A stretch of 10,317 nucleotides of DNA from Pseudomonadota bacterium. Its GTDB lineage: Bacteria; Desulfobacterota; Desulfobulbia; Desulfobulbales; DAOVYS01. The DNA lies in the NCBI GenBank assembly GCA_030635485.1, contig DAOVYS010000074.1:1-10317 (forward strand), written 5' to 3'. This document shows, piece after piece, positions 1-6,178 of this stretch. Every line of letters begins with the position of its first letter. Position 1 is the first letter of the stretch. Position numbers and translations under genes: made by a program. Under the pieces are notes generated by a model. That model saw only the letters and a list, made by a program, of their open reading frames with translations, searched no databases and was not told the origin of the DNA.

Positions 1-356
1 CCACGATCTACGACGACCGCGCCGAATCAGTCTCATTAATGACCCTGCATGCTGCCAAGGGGCTTGAGTTTCCGGTGGTATTCATATGCGGAGTGGAAAA
101 AGGGCTCATACCATGTGATTCAGGGCAACGGGAATATGACCTGGAAGAGGAGCGGAGGTTGTTTTACGTGGGCATAACCCGGGCCATGGAGAGACTCATC
201 CTGACTTCAGCCGCCACAAGGACGATCTTTGGAAAATCATTAAACCGGACCGAATCCCGTTTTTTAAAGGAGATTCCATCCTCTCTGCTCACAAAGGCGG
301 CCGGGAAATCCAGGAAAAGAAAAAAAAAGGGTGCTGTACAGATGACGCTGTTTTAG
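1..356 (+). CDS. UvrD/PcrA-type ATP-dependent DNA helicase, C-terminal fragment
   Basis: Only the last 117 or so codons are in the window; the reading frame is open from base 3 and the 5' part lies outside. The segment starts inside helicase superfamily 1 motif V (SLMTLHAAKGLEFPVVF, beginning near base 33). It continues through motif VI (EEERRLFYVGITRA), whose arginine contacts the ATP gamma-phosphate in this family. Together these identify a UvrD/PcrA/Rep-type 3'-5' helicase of DNA repair or replication restart. The tail is short and very basic (KSRKRKKKG) and ends in QMTLF, which resembles a sliding-clamp-binding pentapeptide. Whether this is UvrD/PcrA proper or a paralogue cannot be decided from the tail, so no symbol is given. 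The gene ends about 160 bp before the convergent cytochrome gene. Confidence 0.93.
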   Translation, partial: TIYDDRAESVSLMTLHAAKGLEFPVVFICGVEKGLIPCDSGQREYDLEEERRLFYVGITRAMERLILTSAATRTIFGKSLNRTESRFLKEIPSSLLTKAAGKSRKRKKKGAVQMTLF

Positions 357-405
357 TTTTAGGCCATCTTGAATAATTGTCTTTTCGTTCGAGGTCAAGG
401 AACAG

Positions 406-440
406 TTTTTTGTCGGGTTACGCTTCGCTAACCCAACCTA
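406..440 (-). repeat. REP-like palindrome, copy 1
   Basis: GTCGGGTTA (412-420) and TAACCCAAC (429-437) form a 9-bp stem with one G-T wobble around an 8-base GC-rich loop. Read on the minus strand the core is TAGGTTGGGTTA...TAACCCGACA, followed by a run of A. The same core recurs at 8347-8380 on the plus strand. Such short palindromes with a GTTGGGTT stem are familiar as dispersed extragenic repeats in many bacterial genomes. This one sits between two convergent genes, where it could also help end transcription. Confidence 0.7.
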
Positions 441-512
441 TACAATTGATTTTATTAGGGAAAGTGTTGGCCGAATATTTACGAAATCAGTTTCCCTCAA
501 GATTCATTTCGC

Positions 513-529
513 CTCATTATTTATGAGGA
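513..529 (-). other. Small hairpin overlapping the cytochrome stop codon
   Basis: CCTCAT and ATGAGG form a perfect 6-bp inverted repeat around TATTT, spanning the end of the cytochrome coding sequence and its TAA. It lacks a T-run in the transcript direction, so it is not a clear terminator. It may be chance or may protect the 3' end of the mRNA. Confidence 0.25.
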
Positions 530-1305
530 TGACATGCATCACATAACGCCCAGTAGTCCGACAATACGAGCCGATGGTTTCCCGGCCGGTTACCATATTT
601 TTTACCCTTTCCCAGGATTACACCCGCCTGATGAGGATTGTGACATGATGCACATATGACCCGGTTCCCAGGTCCAAGAGGAATGGAGACATCATATTTT
701 TCCTCGAATTCCTTCTTTATATTTATCATTTGAGTCGTCATTTGCTCTCCATGCCCCATTTTGATTTTTTCAGATGACATGACATGGCATAGAACGCACA
801 AGTTTGAGATTTCATAGCGCATCTTAGTATCAGCGCTATCCGGTTTTCTGTAATCAGGCACGGACGTGTGGCAGGAGAGGCACGCTCTTTCGATTATTGC
901 TCCATCAGAGTCAAGCTGGGAGTGCGGGTCTTTATTCAAAAGCTGCTTAGGCGAATCGGTTAAGCAGATCATATCGTGACAGGTAATACATGAAAAATCA
1001 GGTTGTTTTGCAAAATATGAAATAATTCTATCTTTGGCCTCTATGTCCGGCAATCTGATCTGGAGATATTCGCTGATTTTTACATGCCTGCGCGCCTTAT
1101 GACATCCTTGGCATAATTTGCCGATATTATTATCCCACAGTTCCGCCCTGCCCACCGCCACATCCTGGGGAATATGGCAGTATTTGCACATTCCTTCCTT
1201 GCCATGCGGGTCAACAGGCTGCGTACTCGATTGGACCATTGATGGAAAGGCAAGGCCCAGAACTACTGAAAGCCAACAACAATATTGCAAGATTGGTTTC
1301 ATCAT
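517..1305 (-). CDS. Exported multihaem cytochrome c (seven CxxCH motifs)
   Basis: This 262-residue protein has a short N-terminal charge, a hydrophobic core (about residues 7-22) and a likely signal peptidase site near residue 26, so it should be exported to the periplasm. Seven CxxCH c-type haem sites start at residues 40, 65, 106, 142, 170, 218 and 255; the last is almost at the C-terminus (CDACHPHK). Apart from haem ligation there is little recognisable sequence. The pattern fits periplasmic electron-transfer cytochromes of metal- and sulfate-reducing bacteria, but the redox partner is unknown. Other histidines (for example HGEQ and NPH contexts) could be distal ligands. The start is supported by AGGAGG (1313-1318, minus strand) seven bases before the first of two consecutive ATGs. 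It is a single gene, divergent from amtB, with no oxidoreductase neighbour in the window. Confidence 0.9.
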   Translation of the reverse strand: MMKPILQYCCWLSVVLGLAFPSMVQSSTQPVDPHGKEGMCKYCHIPQDVAVGRAELWDNNIGKLCQGCHKARRHVKISEYLQIRLPDIEAKDRIISYFAKQPDFSCITCHDMICLTDSPKQLLNKDPHSQLDSDGAIIERACLSCHTSVPDYRKPDSADTKMRYEISNLCVLCHVMSSEKIKMGHGEQMTTQMINIKKEFEEKYDVSIPLGPGNRVICASCHNPHQAGVILGKGKKYGNRPGNHRLVLSDYWALCDACHPHK

Positions 1306-1387
1306 CGCGCTTCCTCCTAAAGATCTTCCGGAGTTATAATAGTTTCACCGTAAAATAAAAAGTATGGATAGATAACATATTTTTTAC

Positions 1388-1399
1388 GACAAAATTGTA
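1388..1399. promoter_or_regulatory. Isolated 12-bp TACAAAATTGTA-like site
   Basis: GACAAAATTGTA differs at one base from the TACAAAATTGTA site found before glnB. It lies about 85-95 bp upstream of the cytochrome start and about 250 bp before the amtB transcription start. It could be a further binding site for the same regulator, or chance in AT-rich DNA. Confidence 0.3.
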
Positions 1400-1481
1400 A
1401 CATACTAATTCTTCTGATTGCAACTCTTCCAACTAAGCTACTCCGTACTTGCGCCCTTTCTCGCCTTCTAGACCATTTATA

Positions 1482-1529
1482 ATTACATTTTTGTATTATA
1501 TTTTATAAAATATTATTCAAAAATGTAAT
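1482..1529. promoter_or_regulatory. Enhancer-like inverted repeat upstream of amtB
   Basis: ATTACATTTTTG (1482-1493) and CAAAAATGTAAT (1518-1529) are a perfect 12-bp inverted repeat separated by 24 bp. The 12-bp sites inside it, TACATTTTTGTA (1484-1495) and TTCAAAAATGTA (1516-1527), have centres 32 bp apart, close to three helical turns. Their centres lie about 152 and 120 bp before the start predicted from the sigma-54 element at 1615-1631. The spacer holds a second, perfect 16-bp AT palindrome (1498-1513). Position and spacing match an upstream activating sequence for a dimeric sigma-54 activator. The regulator's identity is not known from the sequence. Confidence 0.5.
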
Positions 1530-1614
1530 ATTTCTATCATTAGAAACGATTTATCAACTGAACAAAGTTCCATTATTAACATATATACAGCATATTACAC
1601 TACTCACGAACAAA

Positions 1615-1631
1615 CAGGCACGCAAATTGCT
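1615..1631 (+). promoter_or_regulatory. Sigma-54 (RpoN) promoter of amtB
   Basis: AGGCACGCAAATTGCT carries GG at 1617-1618 and GC at 1629-1630 with the exact -24/-12 spacing. Compared with TGGCACG-N4-TTGCW only the first T is missing. The predicted start is near 1642, leaving a 5' leader of about 77 bases with a 6-bp hairpin (TTCGAT/ATCGAA, 1650-1664), an A/C-rich unstructured stretch and AAGGTG (1705-1710) before the ATG. Confidence 0.8.
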
Positions 1632-1718
1632 TTATCCTGCTATCAACAATTCGATCATATCGAAACTTCACACATCCACTAACCCAAAACAAAAAACAAC
1701 AAACAAGGTGAAAAAAAC

Positions 1719-2936
1719 ATGGATACCGGAGATACCGCTTTTATGCTGATAGCAACGGCACTGGTCATGTTCATGACCCCCGGATTAGCCCTCTTCTATG
1801 GAGGCCTGGTCCGTTCCAAAAACGTCCTTGGCACCATAATGCACAGCTTTATCTGTCTCGGGCTTATATCCATAATATGGGTCATCTATGGATACTCACT
1901 TGCATTTGGTCCGGACGTAGGCGGGGTTATCGGCAACCTTGACTGGATCAACCTGAAAAACGTCGGGCTTTCCATTGGTCCTTATTCCGACACCATCCCG
2001 CATCTGCTTTTCTGCGCCTTCCAGCTCATGTTCGCCATACTCACCCCCGCACTGATAATCGGCGCATTTGCGGAACGAATGAAATTCTCCGCCTTTCTCC
2101 TTTTCACAATCCTCTGGAGCACTATCGTGTATCTTCCCGTCTGCCACTGGGTCTGGGGAGGCGGATGGCTTGGCGAAATGGGCGCCCTTGATTTTGCCGG
2201 CGGGACCGTAATACATATCAACTCGGGCGCAGCGGCTCTTGTTGCGGCAATCCTGCTGGGCAAACGCAAAGGGTATGGAAAAGAGGCGTTCCTGCCGCAC
2301 AATGTCCCAATGACCGTTCTCGGGGCCGGAATTCTCTGGTTCGGCTGGTTCGGCTTTAATGCTGGAAGCGCCCTTTCCGCCGGCGAAACAGCAACGTTGG
2401 CATTCTTCACCACGCAGGTTGCCGCAGGCACGGCAGCCATTGCCTGGATCATGATTGAACGGATCATTCATGGAAAGCCCACAACACTTGGAGCAGCCTC
2501 GGGTGCTGTCGCCGGACTTGTCGCCATAACGCCGGCCGCCGGTTTTGTAAATCCGATCTCTGCTATAATCATCGGACTCGGAGCCGGTGTTTTCTGCTTC
2601 CTGGCGGTACTCATGAAAAACAGACTCGGATACGACGACTCCCTTGATGTGGTTGGAATTCACGGCATAGGCGGTCTCTGGGGAGCTCTGGCCACCGGAC
2701 TTTTCGCTTCGACATCCGTAAATCCGGGCGGCGCCGACGGCCTGTTTTTCGGCAACGCCTCCCAATTCGGCATACAAGCAATCGGAGCCTTGGCCGTTAT
2801 TGCCTATTCGGTAATACTGACGTATATCATCCTTAAAATAATAGGAGTATTTACCGGAGGCCTCAGAGTCGACCTGGAAGACGAAATTCAAGGCCTGGAC
2901 ATTACACAGCATAATGAAGTCGGCTACACAAGTTAA
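1719..2936 (+). CDS. amtB: Ammonium transporter (Amt/AmtB family)
   Basis: The protein is an inner-membrane trimeric ammonium channel/transporter of 405 residues, the usual mature length. The first membrane helix starts immediately (residues about 6-27), with none of the signal peptide seen in E. coli AmtB. Family hallmarks are DFAGGTVIHINSG (158-170), carrying the conserved Asp158 and the first pore histidine (His166), and GIHGIGGLWGAL (313-324), carrying the second (His315). GAFAERMKF (115-123) and the C-terminal GLRVDLEDEIQGLD (381-394) are also typical; the latter is the cytosolic tail region that contacts PII. The ATG at 1719 follows AAGGTG by eight bases. The gene has its own sigma-54 promoter. 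glnB lies 315 bp downstream, the classic pairing with the PII protein that blocks the channel when ammonium is plentiful. Confidence 0.97.
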   Translation: MDTGDTAFMLIATALVMFMTPGLALFYGGLVRSKNVLGTIMHSFICLGLISIIWVIYGYSLAFGPDVGGVIGNLDWINLKNVGLSIGPYSDTIPHLLFCAFQLMFAILTPALIIGAFAERMKFSAFLLFTILWSTIVYLPVCHWVWGGGWLGEMGALDFAGGTVIHINSGAAALVAAILLGKRKGYGKEAFLPHNVPMTVLGAGILWFGWFGFNAGSALSAGETATLAFFTTQVAAGTAAIAWIMIERIIHGKPTTLGAASGAVAGLVAITPAAGFVNPISAIIIGLGAGVFCFLAVLMKNRLGYDDSLDVVGIHGIGGLWGALATGLFASTSVNPGGADGLFFGNASQFGIQAIGALAVIAYSVILTYIILKIIGVFTGGLRVDLEDEIQGLDITQHNEVGYTS

Positions 2937-3002
2937 CCCAACCATACCGAAACAGACTATCAACAAAAAAATCGGCTCGTCAAATGCAAACATGCTGCTT
3001 TT

Positions 3003-3048
3003 TATACAATTTTGTAAAAAATATTTATTTTTTTTACAAAATTGTATA
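3003..3048. promoter_or_regulatory. Enhancer-like 19-bp inverted repeat upstream of glnB
   Basis: Bases 3003-3021 and 3030-3048 are a perfect 19-bp inverted repeat around TATTTATT. Each arm contains the 12-bp site TACAATTTTGTA (3005-3016) or its inverse TACAAAATTGTA (3035-3046), with centres 30 bp apart. They lie about 130 and 100 bp before the start predicted from the glnB sigma-54 element. The arms match the amtB upstream sites at 10-11 of 12 bases. The stem is AT-only in its inner part and is not followed by a T-run, so it does not look like an intrinsic terminator for amtB, although that role cannot be excluded. An activator-binding enhancer is the better reading. Confidence 0.55.
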
Positions 3049-3114
3049 GTATATCAACCCCTGTCAATACGTTCATTGTACTGAAAATACTACAAAATTT
3101 GTTTTTTACCATCC

Positions 3115-3130
3115 TGGTACACTTTTTGCT
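3115..3130 (+). promoter_or_regulatory. Sigma-54 (RpoN) promoter of glnB-glnD-glnA
   Basis: TGGTACACTTTTTGCT fits TGGYACR-N4-TTGCW at every position, with GG at 3116-3117 and GC at 3128-3129 in exact -24/-12 spacing. The predicted start is near 3141, giving a leader of about 110 bases before glnB. Because glnB, glnD and glnA are closely spaced and in the same direction, this is the likely main nitrogen-regulated promoter for all three. Confidence 0.85.
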
Positions 3131-3251
3131 TATTTATTAGGAGTTATATCTGACGAACCTAGATTTTTTATCCATAATCCGGTGTGCCGCTGGATCGGGG
3201 TTCCGAAAGCAGCTTGCCGCAAAAAAAAAAGCATTCGCAGGAGCTAAAGGT

Positions 3252-3590
3252 ATGAAAAAAATCGAAGCAATCATCAAACCGTTTAAACTCGATGATGTAA
3301 AAGAGGCCTTAAATGAGATCGGTATCAAGGGAATGACCCTGTCGGAAGTAAAGGGTTACGGCCGCCAGAAGGGCCACAAGGAGATCTACCGCGGGGCCGA
3401 GTATGTTGTAGACTTCATTCCCAAGGTCAAACTGGAACTCATTGTTGAGACTTCTGAGTGCGACAAGGTGGTGGAATGTATCCGGCAGGCCGCGCTCACG
3501 GGCAAAATCGGTGATGGAAAGATCTTTATTCTGCCGGTAGAGGAAGTGATCAGGATCCGGACCGGGGAAAAGGGCAACGAGGCTATTTAA
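3252..3590 (+). CDS. glnB: Nitrogen regulatory protein PII
   Basis: This 112-residue PII signal protein binds ATP/ADP and 2-oxoglutarate and relays nitrogen status to AmtB, GlnD/GlnE targets and nitrogen regulators. MKKIEAIIKPFKLDDVKEAL is the standard N-terminus. The T-loop GRQKGHKEIYRGAEYVVDF (37-55) contains Tyr51, the uridylylation site. TGKIGDGKIF (83-92) is the B-loop signature, and the C-terminus RIRTGEKGNEAI is normal. The ATG is chosen because it matches the family start and follows AGGAG (3239-3243) by eight bases. The frame is nevertheless open upstream to 3141. GlnB versus GlnK cannot be separated by sequence alone: the sigma-54 promoter and nearby amtB resemble glnK, whereas linkage to glnA and glnD resembles glnB. 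The stop codon is one base before the glnD ATG. Confidence 0.96.
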   Translation: MKKIEAIIKPFKLDDVKEALNEIGIKGMTLSEVKGYGRQKGHKEIYRGAEYVVDFIPKVKLELIVETSECDKVVECIRQAALTGKIGDGKIFILPVEEVIRIRTGEKGNEAI

Positions 3591-3591
3591 A

Positions 3592-6126
3592 ATGAAAGGT
3601 GAATTGCGCGCAAAACAAAACGGACTGGAGGCGTTGTGGCAGCAAGGCTTTAGCGGCAGAATGCTCCTTCAGGAGCACACCCAGCTCGTTGATGCCAATA
3701 TTGCGCGCAATTTCGCAAACTGTCCGGCCACAAAAAACGGAATGGCCCTTGTGGCCCTTGGAGGATATGGCCGCAGGGAACTGTTCCCGTTCTCGGATAT
3801 CGACCTTCTGCTTTTGTACGAACCCGGCATTGAAGAAAAACTTGACCCGGCAGTGGAAGCCATTTTTTATCCTCTGTGGGATGCGGACCTGGAGGTAGGC
3901 CATGGTGTTCGAACACCAAAAGCATGCCTGGAACATGGTAAAAAGGATTTCTTTTTCCAGGTCGCGATGCTTGACGCAAGGCTGATTGCAGGTTCAAGCG
4001 GTCTGTTCAACCAGATGGTCAATTCATTTCAACAGACCTTTGTTGAGGGACAGCGCAGGGAATTCCTTGGAAACATGCTGAACCACCGTAAAAGGCGCCA
4101 CCGATCTTTTGGAAGGCAGAACTACCTGCTTGAGCCGCACATCAAGGAAAGCAGAGGAGGATTAAGGGATATCCAGGCTATGATCTGGACGGCCCAGGTG
4201 ATCTTTGGACTACATGGACTTTCATCCATGGAAAACGCAGGGTTGCTGAACAATACCGAAAGGCTCCGTTTTGAGGCAGCCTGGGACGAATTGACCAGGA
4301 TAAGGAACGGGCTTCACTTTGTCAGCCGCAGGAAAAACGACCAACTCTATTTTGAACATCAGGAAGAAATTGCAAAGTTATTCGACTACACTGATTCCCC
4401 GGCCCTGCTCGGTGTTGAAACTTTTATGAGGGACGTATACGGCCATATGAAAACCGTGGCCGTTACCACGGATCTCTTCTTTGAACACGTTAACGAGGTC
4501 CTTGGACTGACACTGTCTGCTGAAAAAGACCGCGAGCTGGAAAAGTCCATTGAGGTGCGACAGGGGCGAATCCACTTGACCGACCCTGACCTTACAAAAA
4601 AAAAGGTCTATCTTCTCATGAGACTTTTTGCCAGGGCCGCTGAAAGCGGCATACCGATCCATCACCGGACCCGCAGGCTTGTGAACGACCGGCTGGGATT
4701 AATAAACAACAAGGTCCGCTGTTCCCGCCGAATGGCAAAGGCCTTTTTCGACATCCTCAAAAATACGGGGAAACAGCCGATGGTCCTTGAGGCCATGCTG
4801 GAATCGGGCCTGCTCTCAGCCTACATTCCGGAGTTTGCCCATCTTGAATCTCTGGTTCAGCATGATGTCTACCATGTCTATACCGTGGACAGCCATCTGC
4901 TGCAGACAGTAACCAATCTTGACAGACTGAGCAGAGAAGAACCTGTTATATTTTCAGCGGTTGTGTCACCGGAAATACTCTTTCTTGCAGGACTGCTTCA
5001 CGATATTGGGAAAGGATATGAAAACGACCATACGGAACACGGAGCCGAACTGGCCGGCAAAATAGGAAAACGGCTGGGACTCGATAAAGCCGACACGGAG
5101 ACCCTCATCTTTCTGGTTCGCCATCATCTTTTCCTGGCCCACATGTCCATGCGCCGGGATCTGGGCGATGACGCATTTATCAGGCGTTGCGCTGAAAAAA
5201 TCGCATCTCCCAACCGGCTGGCAATGCTCTATCTTCTTACCATTGCCGATTCACAGGCAACCGGTCCGAATGTCTGGAACGAATGGAAAAAAGCGCTGCT
5301 CCTTGAACTCTACCTGAAGGCCGTCCAATATCTGGATACGGACCGGGATAAAATTGACAGAAGCCGGGAAACGGAATGTAAAAAAGAAAAACTTTTCGAC
5401 CTCTTGGGAGACAATAAGGGTTTTGACCTTAAATGGCTGCCCGAGGATTACCTCTTGAGTTTCACTCCTGAGGAGGCATACACCCATATCAGATACCATG
5501 GGAAACTCAAGGAAAAAGAGCTGCTGTTCAATTCTACCGACCTGGACGGCAAATGGTCGCTTTTGATAATAACCCGGGATCGGCGCGGCCTGTTAGCCAA
5601 AATCTGCGGGGTACTCGCACTCCATAACCTGGAAGTCCGGTCTGCCCGGATTTTCACATGGACGGACGGTACGGCCGTGGATATCATAAATGTCGACTCC
5701 ATTGTTTCCAAAGAGTATGAAGATCAGGACTGGGACGCATTTGAGACCGACCTGCGTCTGGCAATCAATCTGCGTCTCGGGCTGGATTACCGGCTGAGCC
5801 GGAAAACAGCGCCCCTGAAAAAGTCGTCTCATCATTTAAGCCACGCAACTGAGAACAGGGTTGTGATTGACAACGAGACATCCGACACATACACGATAAT
5901 TGAAATATTTTCCAAGGACCGGATCGAACTGCTGTACCGCATAACAAAGACACTGACAGACTTCGGCTTCAACATATTCAAGGCAATAATCAGCTGCAAG
6001 GCCGACCAGATTGTTGATGTCTTTTACTGTCTTGACGATGACGGCCGCAAGGTCATTGACCCCGATTTCCAGGAAGAGATTCGCAAAGGGCTTCTTTATG
6101 CGGTAAGGGATGTATCAGAAAAATAA
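3592..6126 (+). CDS. glnD: Bifunctional [PII] uridylyltransferase / uridylyl-removing enzyme
   Basis: GlnD senses glutamine and adds or removes UMP on PII Tyr51. The 844 residues are close to the usual 850-900. Domains in order are a nucleotidyltransferase with GGYGRRE (57-63) and the metal-binding DID (69-71), then the GlnD signature EPHIKESRGGLRDIQ (181-195), which in most members reads EPNIKEGPGGLRDIQ. An HD hydrolase domain follows with HD at 470-471 in LLHDIGKG and a second histidine cluster VRHH (509-512). Two C-terminal ACT domains (about 655-730 and 766-840) bind glutamine. All catalytic signatures are present, so both activities are expected. The ATG follows GAGG by nine bases and the glnB stop by one base, so translation is probably coupled. 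Co-transcription of the modifying enzyme with its PII substrate is notable, since in enterobacteria glnD is separate. Confidence 0.96.
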   Translation: MKGELRAKQNGLEALWQQGFSGRMLLQEHTQLVDANIARNFANCPATKNGMALVALGGYGRRELFPFSDIDLLLLYEPGIEEKLDPAVEAIFYPLWDADLEVGHGVRTPKACLEHGKKDFFFQVAMLDARLIAGSSGLFNQMVNSFQQTFVEGQRREFLGNMLNHRKRRHRSFGRQNYLLEPHIKESRGGLRDIQAMIWTAQVIFGLHGLSSMENAGLLNNTERLRFEAAWDELTRIRNGLHFVSRRKNDQLYFEHQEEIAKLFDYTDSPALLGVETFMRDVYGHMKTVAVTTDLFFEHVNEVLGLTLSAEKDRELEKSIEVRQGRIHLTDPDLTKKKVYLLMRLFARAAESGIPIHHRTRRLVNDRLGLINNKVRCSRRMAKAFFDILKNTGKQPMVLEAMLESGLLSAYIPEFAHLESLVQHDVYHVYTVDSHLLQTVTNLDRLSREEPVIFSAVVSPEILFLAGLLHDIGKGYENDHTEHGAELAGKIGKRLGLDKADTETLIFLVRHHLFLAHMSMRRDLGDDAFIRRCAEKIASPNRLAMLYLLTIADSQATGPNVWNEWKKALLLELYLKAVQYLDTDRDKIDRSRETECKKEKLFDLLGDNKGFDLKWLPEDYLLSFTPEEAYTHIRYHGKLKEKELLFNSTDLDGKWSLLIITRDRRGLLAKICGVLALHNLEVRSARIFTWTDGTAVDIINVDSIVSKEYEDQDWDAFETDLRLAINLRLGLDYRLSRKTAPLKKSSHHLSHATENRVVIDNETSDTYTIIEIFSKDRIELLYRITKTLTDFGFNIFKAIISCKADQIVDVFYCLDDDGRKVIDPDFQEEIRKGLLYAVRDVSEK

Positions 6127-6178
6127 AGTTCATTAACATTAACAACACATAAATATCATCAACAAGGAGGAAAACTTT

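Noticed and set aside
406..440. CRISPR repeat
   Set aside because: There are only two dispersed copies about 8 kb apart in opposite orientation. There is no array, spacer periodicity or cas gene in the window.
1118..1339. 73-codon plus-strand frame opposite the start of the cytochrome gene
   Set aside because: It is the antisense of the haem-motif coding region and has no ribosome site or domain.
1896..2993. Long open frame of 365 codons on the minus strand over amtB
   Set aside because: It is the antisense shadow of a clear Amt gene. The translation is low in hydrophobic clusters, has no recognisable domain and has no ribosome site.
3003..3048. Intrinsic terminator for amtB
   Set aside because: The hairpin is almost all A/T and its T-run is inside the stem rather than after it. 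Its shared motif with the amtB upstream region favours a protein-binding site.
5759..5774. TGGCAATCAATCTGCG inside glnD as a sigma-54 promoter for glnA
   Set aside because: The spacing is correct but the -12 half is poor (CTGCG), and it lies 400 bp upstream of glnA in conserved coding sequence. A chance match is more likely.
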